Shown: in pieces, positions 1 through 7,656 of the stretch
Numbering within the stretch: the first letter of the stretch is position 1
Layout: each line of letters starts with the position of its first letter
NCBI GenBank assembly: GCA_033854175.1
Contig: JAWOKN010000118.1
Span: forward strand, 1 to 24,732
Source of the DNA: DATKPE01 sp033854175
GTDB lineage: Bacteria; Bacteroidota; Ignavibacteria; UBA10030; SZUA-254
Length of the DNA: 24,732 nucleotides
Reading direction: 5' to 3'
Notes under the pieces: generated by a model
Seen by the model: the letters and a program-made list of their open reading frames with translations, nothing else
Told to the model about the DNA's origin: nothing
Database searches by the model: none
Position numbers and translations under genes: made by a program

Positions 1-178
1 TTGCGGATCCCGTCGGGACGTCATATTGCCAGGAAACCGTGTCTCCTGATACCATGCTGAATGTGGTGTCGCTGTGATTGATGCTGAGATTGGTAACCTG
101 TGCGTTTGCCGTCAGAACGAACAATAATCCAAACGCAAACATCAGGAAACCCACATAAGATGGTAAATCTCTCTTCAT
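1..178 (-). CDS. Exported protein of unknown function, N-terminal part only
   Basis: The reading frame opens at the ATG at 178 and runs off the left edge after 59 codons. A good ribosome site (AGGAG, 7 nt upstream) supports this start. The first 26 residues are a clear Sec signal peptide: MKRD, a long hydrophobic core, and a likely cut after TANA. The mature part begins VTNLSINHSDTTF, a beta-rich, Ser/Thr-rich sequence of the kind found at the start of secreted Ig-like or T9SS cargo proteins. I do not recognise a family from so short a piece. A candidate promoter lies 110 bp upstream (295-324). Confidence 0.75.
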   Translation of the reverse strand, partial: MKRDLPSYVGFLMFAFGLLFVLTANAQVTNLSINHSDTTFSMVSGDTVSWQYDVPTGSA

Positions 179-294
179 GCCCTGCTCCTTCATATGATCC
201 TGGATCTGTTCATTAAACAACACTGCAAAAAATCGCAGTTGAATATAAGGATATTTTGTATCCGAATAAAGTAAATTCTTAAAAAGAGCGCTCA

Positions 295-324
295 AATTTA
301 ATAAAGTCACGATGTTCTATGCAA
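295..324 (-). promoter_or_regulatory. Candidate sigma70-type promoter for the exported protein at 1-178
   Basis: On the minus strand TTGCAT (319-324) is separated by 18 nt from TAAATT (295-300). The predicted start is near 288, giving a leader of about 110 nt. That leader contains two small inverted repeats: GGATA/TATCC at 249-263 and ACTGC/GCAGT near 222-240. The TAAATT -10 hexamer recurs in other promoters of this window. Confidence 0.4.
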
Positions 325-383
325 CAAACGGGTGCTGAACATCACGGAAAAAAAGAAGATTTTAGTTTTCCGGGAGGAAAGGA

Positions 384-399
384 CCCCCCGTGGGGGGGG
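384..399 (-). terminator. GC hairpin after the M1 peptidase gene (weak terminator candidate)
   Basis: A C6 run (384-389) faces a G8 run (392-399), giving a very stable short hairpin starting 17 nt beyond the stop codon of the minus-strand peptidase gene. No proper T tract follows on the minus strand, so this is an RNA 3'-end stabiliser or imperfect terminator rather than a textbook one. Confidence 0.35.
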
Positions 400-416
400 C
401 GCCGAATGGACTGATG

Positions 417-2468
417 TTATTTCACGAGAGACATTTTCTGGGTCTCAGTGAATTTACCGGCTGTCAGCCGGTAATAGTATGTACCGCTGGGCATGCTGCT
501 CCCGTCCCAGTCCACGGTATACGTTCCAGGAATCTTTATTCCATCAAACAACGTGGATATCCTGATTCCCAGAACGTTGAGGATGTCGATGCGTATGTGT
601 GTGCGGTGCTGGACGCTGTAGCGTATCCTTGTTGTCGTGTTGAACGGATTGGGATAATTTTGGAACAGTTCAAAACCGGAGGGAAGGTTTTCTGCCGGTC
701 CCCCGCTCGCATCCTTGAGTATCCATTCGCCGGGGTCGAGCTGAAGTGAGGTAATATGGCGGGGCAGGTAAACGGTATAGTCCTGACGAGCGGCGTTGTT
801 GAGGAGAGTAAATGTCGAGTCCCACGATGCACCGCTAACGCGGAAATCGACGGGCATGGTGAAGAAGACGGGATTCAGCGTTCCGGTGTTTTGCGCAAGC
901 GAAATTTTGAGAACAGTGGAGCCGGCGGAGTCAGAGGTCGTCCACGCATAGCTATAGTGGGGATAATTTTCGCCGTAGATCCACTCCTGAAAAAAGTATC
1001 CCAGATCGAGATGCGACACCTGTTCACAATCCCTCTGGAAATCTTCCGTCGTCGCGACGCCATACCTGAGGGTCGTGTCCCCGGCGTAGGCCCGGATCGA
1101 GCGGAAGAACAGGGTATCGCCCAGGATGTGTCTCAGCATATGGAGGACCACCGCACCCTTGGAATAGACCCGCGGGCCGTTGAACAAAGCCCGCACATCG
1201 GTGGTGTCGAGGGCGTAGACGGAACCCACCGCCAGACGGGCGCGTGCCATCTGGTTTGTCATGAAAAGGGCATAGGAAGCCGGACCGTCGGTATTTTCAT
1301 GGAATAATGCCTGCGAATAGGTAGCAAAACCCTCGTTGAGCCAGACGTGCGGCCAACTCCTGCAGGTGATCATGTCGCCGAACCACTGATGGGCGAGTTC
1401 GTGGATGATCGTTTCCTCATCAAACGTGGGTAGAGAGGTCATGGTCTGATGTTCCATGCCGAGACCGCCGAATTGCGCGTGACCGTATTTTTCCCGTATA
1501 AATGGATAGAGTCCGTAGAGACCGGAAAAGACCTTCAGTCCCTCCACGGCGACGGGGAGGGACCGCATCGCTGTGGAGAGGCTTTCCGGCAGGACATAGT
1601 TCAGCACCTGCATGGAATCGCCAGGCGTGTAGTGAAACCAGTTGGAAAATGCCGCATAATTCGTGATCGCGACGGAAATCAGATAGGTCGTGATCGGATA
1701 ATGTTCTTTCCAGTGCCATGTCGCTGTGCCATCGCCGTTTTGTACAACCTCGTCCAATGTTCCGTTTGATCCCACCCTGAGGGTGGAGTCCGTTGTAATG
1801 ATCATATCCGCAGAATCGGCTTTATCGGCCGGTGTATCCTTGCACGGCCACCAGTCCCGTGCTCCATACGGTTCGCTCAGCGACCATATCCAGGGGATTC
1901 CGTCGTGCTGGCTTATGACGAAGCTTCCCAGTCCGGTCGAGCCGGGAACGCCGTGATAGTAGATTGTGGCTGTAAGGATGTCGCCGAGGTGATAGAGCGA
2001 GTCGATCCCGAGTGTGAAGGAGGCGCTCTGGCGGGAGACCGTGGATGTATGTCTGTCGATGGCAGCGGAATCGATGGTCATGGGGCTCATGAGATCGAAG
2101 GTGAGAAATTGCGGTTGCTCCTGATCGCATACCCCCCTGATGGTGACACTTCCCTCGATGAGGAATAATGCGGGGTGGATATGCAAATCCAGCCTGTAAT
2201 GTGTAACGTCGAACCAGGGACTGGCAACGCTTTGTATCGGTCTGCCGTGCTCCTGCGCAGAGAACTGTTGTTGCTCCCGGATCCCGTATTTTGCGTCAGG
2301 CTGCCCGTGGAGGGGGTCCTGGGCAGTGGACCTAACCGGTGTACAGAGGGAGGATAGAACGATGAACAGCGCCCCTAAAGACCAATGATGTTTGGGGGAC
2401 AACGTGAATATTCGCCGCCGGGCATCTCCCGGACTGGCCGCTGTGGGACCTTCGTGATTGCTATTCAT
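417..2468 (-). CDS. Secreted M1-family zinc metallopeptidase with T9SS C-terminal sorting domain
   Basis: Predicted aminopeptidase acting outside the cell or at the surface. The 683-residue product has a signal peptide (about 28-50, core LGALFIVLSS, ending STAQ) and an M1 N-terminal beta-saddle domain (about 85-270). The catalytic domain carries the substrate-binding loop GLGMEH (335-340, the GxMEN equivalent) and the zinc site HELAH (356-360) with the third ligand Glu379 in NEGFATYS. Tyr435 in RVYSKGA is the probable transition-state tyrosine. The C-terminal 85 residues are a Por-secretion sorting domain opening with FELFQNYPNPFN (599-610), so export by T9SS and surface anchoring or release are expected. 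There is no strong ribosome site before ATG 2468. It lies 27 bp downstream of the DUF2721 gene in the same direction, so it may be co-transcribed. The catalytic residues are intact. Confidence 0.93.
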   Translation of the reverse strand: MNSNHEGPTAASPGDARRRIFTLSPKHHWSLGALFIVLSSLCTPVRSTAQDPLHGQPDAKYGIREQQQFSAQEHGRPIQSVASPWFDVTHYRLDLHIHPALFLIEGSVTIRGVCDQEQPQFLTFDLMSPMTIDSAAIDRHTSTVSRQSASFTLGIDSLYHLGDILTATIYYHGVPGSTGLGSFVISQHDGIPWIWSLSEPYGARDWWPCKDTPADKADSADMIITTDSTLRVGSNGTLDEVVQNGDGTATWHWKEHYPITTYLISVAITNYAAFSNWFHYTPGDSMQVLNYVLPESLSTAMRSLPVAVEGLKVFSGLYGLYPFIREKYGHAQFGGLGMEHQTMTSLPTFDEETIIHELAHQWFGDMITCRSWPHVWLNEGFATYSQALFHENTDGPASYALFMTNQMARARLAVGSVYALDTTDVRALFNGPRVYSKGAVVLHMLRHILGDTLFFRSIRAYAGDTTLRYGVATTEDFQRDCEQVSHLDLGYFFQEWIYGENYPHYSYAWTTSDSAGSTVLKISLAQNTGTLNPVFFTMPVDFRVSGASWDSTFTLLNNAARQDYTVYLPRHITSLQLDPGEWILKDASGGPAENLPSGFELFQNYPNPFNTTTRIRYSVQHRTHIRIDILNVLGIRISTLFDGIKIPGTYTVDWDGSSMPSGTYYYRLTAGKFTETQKMSLVK

Positions 2469-2495
2469 GCGGGACTGGAATTCCCTGAGAGATCA

Positions 2496-2981
2496 TCATT
2501 CCTCGCCGTGAACTTCCATGAGAATGATCGTGTACGAGCGATAGATCTCCTTTGCCGAATAGAGCACGCCGGCGAAAACCGAAAACATCCCCAGAATGAA
2601 GATGAGGAGTGGTAATATCCTGATGGCTGCGGCGTTCAGAAAGATATTGAGTGCGATCGTTGCGGAGCTCAGCACGAAGAGTCCGATCGCGGTCTGGAGC
2701 GAGAGTATGGCGTTGCGCATAATCTTGGACCGGTAGAGGAGTTCTTCGGTCTGTTTATTCACGCTGATGTACCGGGAATTGTCGGTAAAACTGAGCTCGC
2801 CTTTTTCGCCGAGAATCCGGTTCATTTTTCGTTTTTCATCGTTGAGGAGCCGGATGCGGGAGACGATGTTCGAGTATCGGTTGGTCAATCCCAGCATAAG
2901 CAGAGCTACCGCCGAAATGCCCAAAGCCGGCGCGAGGATCGCCTGAATAGCCTGAATCGCTGTAACGTACGGTTGTTCCAT
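2496..2981 (-). CDS. DUF2721 family membrane protein
   Basis: The 161-residue protein has three predicted membrane segments (about 10-33, 91-116 and 121-145). The first runs into GLTNRYSNIVSRIRLLNDEKR, the characteristic start of DUF2721, where a conserved LTNR and a basic amphipathic helix follow the first helix. The stretch 45-90 between helices one and two is charged and probably cytoplasmic. Function in this family is unknown. The start at ATG 2981 has no obvious Shine-Dalgarno sequence, but upstream in-frame extension is not needed for the domain. It lies 27 bp upstream of the M1 peptidase gene. No functional link between the two is evident beyond a possible shared transcript. Confidence 0.85.
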   Translation of the reverse strand: MEQPYVTAIQAIQAILAPALGISAVALLMLGLTNRYSNIVSRIRLLNDEKRKMNRILGEKGELSFTDNSRYISVNKQTEELLYRSKIMRNAILSLQTAIGLFVLSSATIALNIFLNAAAIRILPLLIFILGMFSVFAGVLYSAKEIYRSYTIILMEVHGEE

Positions 2982-3177
2982 GAGTTCAGTGGGCTTGTGG
3001 GTGTTGAGAATTTCCCTAATGTAAAAAGATTACGGATAAGAACGAAATGGCGAACAGGGGGCGGCGGGTATTTTTACCGCAGGTTGAGGCGGGCGATGGC
3101 TCGCGAACACGTCCATCGGCACCGATGTCATGATGTATTTGTCTCCTGAATCTGTGCCTGCAATAGAGACCAGGTCA

Positions 3178-4032
3178 TCAGGATATGAAGTTCTGCCAGA
3201 GAAGCGCCCAAAGGATTATTCCGAGACAGATCCGGTACGCGATGAAGACTTTTGTCGAGTGTGCTTTCAGAAAGCCGAGAAGGAAGGCTATTGTTGCATA
3301 ACCGACAATCCCCGAAACAACCGTCGATACGGCCATCGGGAGAATGCCAATGGAATGAAGAAGGTGATGCCGTGCCTGATAGAGTTCAAACAGGCCGCTT
3401 GCGATGACAGCAGGAATGCTCAGGAGGAATGAAAACCTGGCCGCCGCTTCGCGGTTGAATCCGAGAAATAATCCCGCGGTGATCGTAGTACCCGATCTGG
3501 AGGATCCGGGGATCAGTGCACACGCCTGTGCAATGCCGATAATAAGCGCGTCAGACCGTGTGAGGTTTTCAATCTGGCGTGAGCGTTTCCCCCGCGCTTC
3601 AGCCCAGAGGAGAAGCAACGCGAGACTGATCAGGCTTGTGGCGATTGTCGTGATTTCTTTCGTGAACATCCCTTCGATGCCTTTTTGAAAGGCGAGGCCG
3701 ATGATTGCCACAGGGAGTGTACCGATAATGATCAGACCGGCCAGACGCGACTTTTCGCTCCATCTGCCGGTTGCGGCCGTGGCCGGAGTCCGCATATCAT
3801 GTGCGAGCGAGGCAGTCATGTCGATGATATCCCTGATAAAGTAGACAATCACCGCGGTAACGGTGCCGAGCTGGATGATTGCGATGAATGCCGTCCAGTC
3901 CTCCGGATGCTGGGGATCAATGAGCCCCAGAAGCTTTCCTGCGAGCGTCAGGTGCGCCGTACTGCTGATGGGAAGAAATTCGGTCAATCCCTGGATGATG
4001 CCCAAAAGAATAGCATACAACGTCGTTATCAC
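3178..4032 (-). CDS. uppP: Undecaprenyl-diphosphate phosphatase (BacA/UppP)
   Basis: Integral membrane enzyme that removes a phosphate from undecaprenyl diphosphate, recycling the lipid carrier for peptidoglycan and O-antigen synthesis; the family gives bacitracin resistance when abundant. The 284-residue length is normal. Both family signatures are intact: QGLTEFLPISSTAH (14-27, with the conserved Q/E-xxx-E motif) and PGSSRSGTT (175-183, with catalytic Arg179). The rest is hydrophobic with about eight helices. The start is a GTG at 4032, chosen because AAAGGA lies 4 nt upstream and the N-terminus then matches the family. The gene appears monocistronic or first in a minus-strand run. 196 bp separate it from the DUF2721 gene. 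Confidence 0.96.
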   Translation of the reverse strand: MITTLYAILLGIIQGLTEFLPISSTAHLTLAGKLLGLIDPQHPEDWTAFIAIIQLGTVTAVIVYFIRDIIDMTASLAHDMRTPATAATGRWSEKSRLAGLIIIGTLPVAIIGLAFQKGIEGMFTKEITTIATSLISLALLLLWAEARGKRSRQIENLTRSDALIIGIAQACALIPGSSRSGTTITAGLFLGFNREAAARFSFLLSIPAVIASGLFELYQARHHLLHSIGILPMAVSTVVSGIVGYATIAFLLGFLKAHSTKVFIAYRICLGIILWALLWQNFIS

Positions 4033-4411
4033 ACCGGTTCCTTTAATTTATGGCAATCTTAATAAACAGAGAGATTACGTAAAAGAAGAGAGATATGCAA
4101 GGACCGGTATACCCCTGATGGAAAGGTGTTCCGTGGCCCTTGTTGTTTGCCTCCTTGTTGTCGTGTGATTTCCTCTTACTTGGTGCAACATGATAAAAAT
4201 GGCATGACACACTCATATCTCTTATGGGAAGGGATCATGAATTTTTCTTGCGGGAGCCACCGAGGGAGAGATCGTAAGATTTATCCGGATCCTGGATCTC
4301 CTCCGCCAGCAGGAGGAAAACCCCTTGGAAATCGTCATTTGAGCCTTTTTGCGTCTCAATCAGACGGCGAGTCGGTGGTCGTTCAATCGGGACAAATCGG
4401 GCCGAGAGGAA
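4033..4411. other. Intergenic stretch upstream of uppP
   Basis: No supported gene on the plus strand. On the minus strand TAAATT sits just upstream of the uppP ribosome site but lacks a matching -35. A small hairpin (TCCTCC/GGAGGA, near 4299-4317) occurs inside a doubtful minus-strand frame, listed separately at 4235-4477. Confidence 0.5.
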
Positions 4412-4477
4412 TTGACTTTTGAATGGGCGGTTTGTAAATTCAGCATAGAAGCTTTTTATAAGCTCCCTTTGTCTCAT
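4235..4477 (-). CDS. Doubtful small ORF, 80 residues
   Basis: An open frame of 80 codons from ATG 4477 with codon choice similar to real genes here, but with no ribosome site. Its start lies inside the hairpin of the candidate small RNA on the other strand. The C-terminal half (LLAEEIQDPDKSYDLSLGG) looks protein-like, so it could be a small gene or a decayed fragment. I recognise no family. Listed so that it can be tested, not as a firm call. Confidence 0.2.
   Translation of the reverse strand: MRQRELIKSFYAEFTNRPFKSQFLSARFVPIERPPTRRLIETQKGSNDDFQGVFLLLAEEIQDPDKSYDLSLGGSRKKNS
4412..4440 (+). promoter_or_regulatory. Candidate promoter of the small-RNA unit
   Basis: TTGACT (4412-4417) is followed at the optimal 17 nt by TAAATT (4435-4440). 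The predicted start falls near 4447, immediately before a run of three hairpins ending in a T tract. The -35 is 5/6 and the -10 is 4/6 to the E. coli consensus, and the -10 hexamer is identical to those at 295, 21581 and 23809. Confidence 0.5.
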
Positions 4478-4529
4478 CAAGGCGCAATGAGACAGATCCC
4501 GAATCGATCAAAGGTTCGGGATTTTTTTT
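4447..4529 (+). ncRNA. Candidate small structured RNA, about 80 nt
   Basis: Between the promoter at 4412-4440 and a T8 tract there are three consecutive perfect stems: AGCTT/AAGCT (4450-4454 with 4460-4464), GTCTCAT/ATGAGAC (4471-4477 with 4487-4493, extendable by one A-T pair), and ATCCCGAA/TTCGGGAT (4496-4503 with 4515-4522). The last is a Rho-independent terminator. No open frame fits inside, and the unit ends 258 bp before the next gene. This promoter-stems-terminator layout is typical of a stand-alone sRNA or a terminating leader. It does not match any RNA family I can recall by sequence, and no ribosome site follows directly. Confidence 0.45.
4496..4529 (+). terminator. Strong Rho-independent terminator
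   Basis: A perfect 8-bp stem ATCCCGAA/TTCGGGAT with an 11-nt loop, followed directly by eight T residues (4522-4529). It reads on the plus strand, where no protein gene precedes it, so it implies a non-coding transcript ending here. Confidence 0.75.
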
Positions 4530-4573
4530 GAGGCCTCCCGGGTCTTCATTATCTGAGAAAGGATGGCTCTGCA

Positions 4574-4668
4574 GATGCCTTCAGATGAGGCATCGCGGGA
4601 TCGTTCAGTCTCCCCGTGAACGAGGTAGTGAGTTCGAAGGATACACCGCATCCCATGTGGGAATTTTT
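4574..4668 (+). other. Second hairpin cluster, structured element of unknown role
   Basis: Two adjacent perfect 7-bp stems occur here: GATGCCT/AGGCATC (4574-4580 with 4588-4594) and TCGTTCA/TGAACGA (4601-4607 with 4617-4623). A short TCCC/GGGA stem (4651-4662) follows, then T5 (4664-4668). Either strand could form these stems; the T tract favours the plus strand. This could be a further small RNA or a cis element. No promoter with a good -35 is visible immediately upstream. Confidence 0.3.
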
Positions 4669-4710
4669 CGAATGATCAAGAAAATCGTTCCTTTTCATCT
4701 CCATCCTCAA

Positions 4711-4739
4711 TTGTTTGGAAAGCGGAATTTTTTTACATT
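4711..4739 (+). promoter_or_regulatory. Candidate promoter of the Ig-like lipoprotein gene
   Basis: TTGTTT (4711-4716), a 17-nt spacer and TACATT (4734-4739) precede the gene at 4788. The predicted start near 4746 leaves a leader of about 42 nt that contains a purine-rich ribosome site at 4759-4766. Confidence 0.4.
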
Positions 4740-4787
4740 ACACTCCAAGATCAATACAGGGAGGGGCGAATACATTATTCTTTGGTT

Positions 4788-6197
4788 ATGAAGACGATGC
4801 GAATTCAATTCAACCGTGTACGGCTCATCGGGAGTCTCATTCTTTCCTTCACCTTCCTTTTCGTCGTCGTCAGCTGTCAATGGGGAAGCACTGACGCAGG
4901 GCCGGGGCCGACCGCACCGAGTCTCAAGGTCACATCGACCTATCCGGCCAATGGAACTGTCGGTCCGTTCGATCTGTACACCCCAAGACCGGATAGTGTC
5001 AAGCCGCACTTTTATGTGCACTTCAACACTCCCGTGAATGCCTCCACCGTCAATGCCACGACTGTCACCTGCACCGGTTTTTCTGATCCGGAGAGTGTCA
5101 AGGTGGTGAGTCATATTCAAAAAGGGAGTGAAGATGTCTTCGGGTTTCAGGTGATGAAAAAGGGGGGAACCGGCTCTCCGGCCGTGCCACTGCCGTATCA
5201 GATTGGTGCGGCGTACGGTGTCACGATAGACTCGACGGTGAAGAGTATGCGGGGGGCGGTGCTCGGACGGACGTACCGGTTTTCGTTCACACCGGAACCG
5301 TACTTCCGGGTTGTTGGTTTCAGTTTCCATGACGGGGATACGATCATCCCGCGCAGCGTGGAAATATTCTTTAACAGCAAGATCGGGCAGAGTATCCTGG
5401 CGGCGGTTTCAACCTCGCCGATGCTGAATGACAGCATGTCGATCAACAGTGTGGATGATTCGACCTCCGTCGTCTTCGACGCCTATGGCCGGGTGACACC
5501 CTCGACAACGTATTCTGTCAGCGTCGCTCAGAATGCAACGGACGGGGATGGCAATCTCATCAATGCAGCCGTAGAGAATTCATTTTTCGCCCCTCCCCTG
5601 GTCGTCTCCCATAACCAGTTCAGTCTGACCAACGCAAATCTGGCCACCCAGATCGTCTTTTCTTTCAATTATCCGATGAATGTCAGCAGTGTCAATTCCG
5701 CATTCAGTCTCAGCCCCAGCCTTCCGATTACCGTGAGCACGGGAACGAACCAGCTGTCTTTTTATGCGGTGAATGATTTTGCGCCGAATTCAGATTATAC
5801 GGCGAGTATGTCAGCTCAGGCGACGACGTTAAGCGGTTCACAGCTATCGTCCCCGGTTTCGCTTTCCTTTCATACGGCGTCATTCGGGGTCAGTCACCAA
5901 CCGGGAGATGGTGCGAGGAATGTTTCGACGCACGATATCATAGAGTTCGATTTCAGCGGGGCGGTGAATACCTCGACCGTCGCCGGGGCGATAACCGTTT
6001 CACCCCCGTTCGCCCACCAGTTAAAATTCTCCGCCGACACACCCAACAAATTCATTTACGCCTATTACGTTCCGACAAATATCCTGGGCTCCAACACGAC
6101 CTATCAGGTTATCATCGCCAACACCATCCAGTCAATCGGCGGGTACACCCTGGCGCAACCCGATACGTTCAGCTTTACCACGGGTTATTCTGAATGA
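4788..6197 (+). CDS. Lipoprotein with four tandem bacterial Ig-like (Big_5 type) domains
   Basis: Predicted envelope lipoprotein. The N-terminus from ATG 4788 has basic residues, a hydrophobic core and a lipobox ending VVSC near residue 31, then Gly/Ser/Asp-rich linker sequence. The remainder falls into four domains of about 95-115 residues (roughly 45-170, 172-265, 267-365 and 366-469). Each has the Big_5 pattern: an opening 'P-x-n/d-G-a', then v-x-f-x-F-n/s-x-p-v/m-n, a late 'L-x-x-x-t-x-Y-x-v', and a final 'F-x-F-T/f' strand. Such domains act as spacers or adhesion modules; no enzyme motif is present. The ribosome site (4759-4766) is far from ATG 4788 (21 nt) and closer to an in-frame TTG at 4782, so the exact start is uncertain by two codons. 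It faces the MFS gene tail-to-tail. Confidence 0.85.
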   Translation: MKTMRIQFNRVRLIGSLILSFTFLFVVVSCQWGSTDAGPGPTAPSLKVTSTYPANGTVGPFDLYTPRPDSVKPHFYVHFNTPVNASTVNATTVTCTGFSDPESVKVVSHIQKGSEDVFGFQVMKKGGTGSPAVPLPYQIGAAYGVTIDSTVKSMRGAVLGRTYRFSFTPEPYFRVVGFSFHDGDTIIPRSVEIFFNSKIGQSILAAVSTSPMLNDSMSINSVDDSTSVVFDAYGRVTPSTTYSVSVAQNATDGDGNLINAAVENSFFAPPLVVSHNQFSLTNANLATQIVFSFNYPMNVSSVNSAFSLSPSLPITVSTGTNQLSFYAVNDFAPNSDYTASMSAQATTLSGSQLSSPVSLSFHTASFGVSHQPGDGARNVSTHDIIEFDFSGAVNTSTVAGAITVSPPFAHQLKFSADTPNKFIYAYYVPTNILGSNTTYQVIIANTIQSIGGYTLAQPDTFSFTTGYSE

Positions 6198-6207
6198 TCC
6201 GCAGGGA

Positions 6208-6230
6208 AGCCGGTTCATGATCGGTTTTTT
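6208..6230 (+). terminator. Weak terminator after the Ig-like lipoprotein gene
   Basis: AGCCG (6208-6212) can pair with CGGTT (6222-6226, one G-T pair) around a 9-nt loop, followed by a T6 run and, after CCCC, another T5. It lies in the 41-bp gap between convergent genes. Confidence 0.4.
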
Positions 6231-6238
6231 CCCCTTTT

Positions 6239-7510
6239 TCAACCTCCCGGAGGGGCAGAAGCTGCCGGCTCTTTTAATTCCCGCGTTTTCAGGGAAAACC
6301 ATCCGACGATGGCCAGTGTGACTGCGCCGCCAAACACCACTGACGGGACAACACCCATGATACGGGCGGCAGATCCCGATTCGAACGCACCAAGCTCATT
6401 GGATGAGGAGACAAAGATCCCGTTCACTGCCATGACCCGGCCCCGCATCTGATCGGGTGTCATAAGCTGCAGCATCGTCTGCCGGATGATCACACTGATG
6501 CTGTCGAATGCCCCGCTGAAAAAGAGGGCCGCCGTGGATAGTGTCATCCACGGAGAGACCGCAAAGACCAGGATCGATACGCCGAAACCCGCCACGGCGA
6601 CGAGCAGATTCCGCCAGGCGTGATGCATCGGCGAGACGCGCTGAAGGATGATGATGGTGATAACCGCACCGACGGAAGGGGCTGCGCGAAGTATGCCGAG
6701 ACCTTCGGAGCCGACTCTGAGGATATCCTGTGCGTAGATCGGCAGTATGGCGACGACGCCCCCGAAGAGGACCGAGAACAGGTCGAGAGATATCGCATAG
6801 AGGATCGGTTTTGTCTTCCAGACAAAACCCAATCCCTCCCTGATGCTCGAGAGGAGCTCATTGGTGGCCGGTTCCGGTACCTGTTGTCTCCCTCCAACCC
6901 GTGAGAAGAGAATGAGGGAGGTAACCATCAGACCCACCACGGTGAGGAGTGTGTTCGGAAATCCGAACCATGCAAAGAAAAATCCGCCGACTGCCGGTCC
7001 GAGGATGGCGCCCGCCTGCCACGAAGAGCTGCTCCAGGTGGCCGCATTTTCATATACCGTGATGGGAACCAGAAACGCCCGGAGTGATGACGATGCAGGT
7101 GATTGGAACGCCCTGCTTAATCCGATGAGAAAGACCATTCCATAGATGACTCCGACAAGAAGCGGTGCCGGAATACTCCCCGCCTCACCGGCTCGTGCGA
7201 AGAAATGGAGCAGAAGGGAGCCTGCGGTAATGACGCCGACACTCCACAAGATAATATGGCGCTTGCTTTTCCGGTCCGCAATATGGCCTCCGTACAGCGA
7301 TAACCCGATAAACGGGACTGCTTCGGCAAGTCCTGTCAGACCAAGTGCCAGCGGATCGCGTGTCAGTGTGTACAGTTCATAGCCAAGAGCTACCTCCTGG
7401 ATAAGAAGGGCTATGGTGAACAGGAAGTTGGCGATGATGAAATTTCTGTATTCCGGATAGCGTAATGCTGCGTAAGGATCACGGACAGAAGGGGAGGATC
7501 GGAGAGGCAT
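6239..7510 (-). CDS. MFS transporter, EntS/MFS_3-like exporter
   Basis: The 423-residue inner-membrane protein has about 12 predicted helices. The opening DPYAALRYPEYRNFIIANFLF is typical of the MFS_3 (enterobactin exporter-like, DHA3) family. Motif A after helix 2 reads GGHIADRKSKR, and a conserved late block TPDQMRGRVMAVNGIF precedes helix 11. Members export siderophores, macrolides or other small molecules; the substrate here cannot be told. No biosynthetic cluster surrounds it. It is transcribed divergently from the aldo/keto reductase gene, with 146 bp of AT-rich sequence between them (TATAAA near 7530-7535 on the minus strand). No clear ribosome site precedes ATG 7510. Confidence 0.9.
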   Translation of the reverse strand: MPLRSSPSVRDPYAALRYPEYRNFIIANFLFTIALLIQEVALGYELYTLTRDPLALGLTGLAEAVPFIGLSLYGGHIADRKSKRHIILWSVGVITAGSLLLHFFARAGEAGSIPAPLLVGVIYGMVFLIGLSRAFQSPASSSLRAFLVPITVYENAATWSSSSWQAGAILGPAVGGFFFAWFGFPNTLLTVVGLMVTSLILFSRVGGRQQVPEPATNELLSSIREGLGFVWKTKPILYAISLDLFSVLFGGVVAILPIYAQDILRVGSEGLGILRAAPSVGAVITIIILQRVSPMHHAWRNLLVAVAGFGVSILVFAVSPWMTLSTAALFFSGAFDSISVIIRQTMLQLMTPDQMRGRVMAVNGIFVSSSNELGAFESGSAARIMGVVPSVVFGGAVTLAIVGWFSLKTRELKEPAASAPPGG

Positions 7511-7644
7511 GGAGGTTATTGATCTTCATCTTTATATTAAAATGTAAAAAAATATCCGGTTATTTGCATTTCTCGCTGATCATGACGGGTTTATGCGGGA
7601 TGAATGGTTCGCGGAGGAAGGGAGGAAAATGTCATGGATTTTTG

Positions 7645-7650
7645 TATATT
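7645..7650 (+). promoter_or_regulatory. Candidate -10 element placed for a leaderless mRNA
   Basis: TATATT lies exactly 6 nt upstream of the aldo/keto reductase ATG at 7657, and no ribosome site precedes that ATG. No convincing -35 is found 16-18 nt upstream. The geometry would put transcription start on or next to the A of the start codon. Confidence 0.3.
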
Positions 7651-7656
7651 CACCAG

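Noticed and set aside
3033..3131. 33-codon minus-strand ORF after uppP with AGGAG 11 nt upstream
   Set aside because: Spacing is long, composition is Pro-rich and random-looking, and it has no terminator or conserved feature.
4251..4310. Possible riboswitch-like purine-rich stretch (GGGAG, CGAGGGAGAGATCG)
   Set aside because: It does not contain the conserved cores of the SAM, TPP, glycine or c-di-GMP riboswitches that I can check by eye, and it is 480 bp from the next plus-strand gene.
4299..4317. TCCTCC/GGAGGA hairpin
   Set aside because: An isolated 6-bp stem without a T tract or promoter context; likely chance.
4625..4650. GAGTTCGAAGG resembling a tRNA T-loop
   Set aside because: No acceptor, D or anticodon stems can be drawn around it and no CCA end is present.
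7465..7656. Extended N-terminus of the aldo/keto reductase
   Set aside because: The extra 64 residues overlap the divergent MFS gene start and do not resemble the family; the family N-terminus is at 7657.
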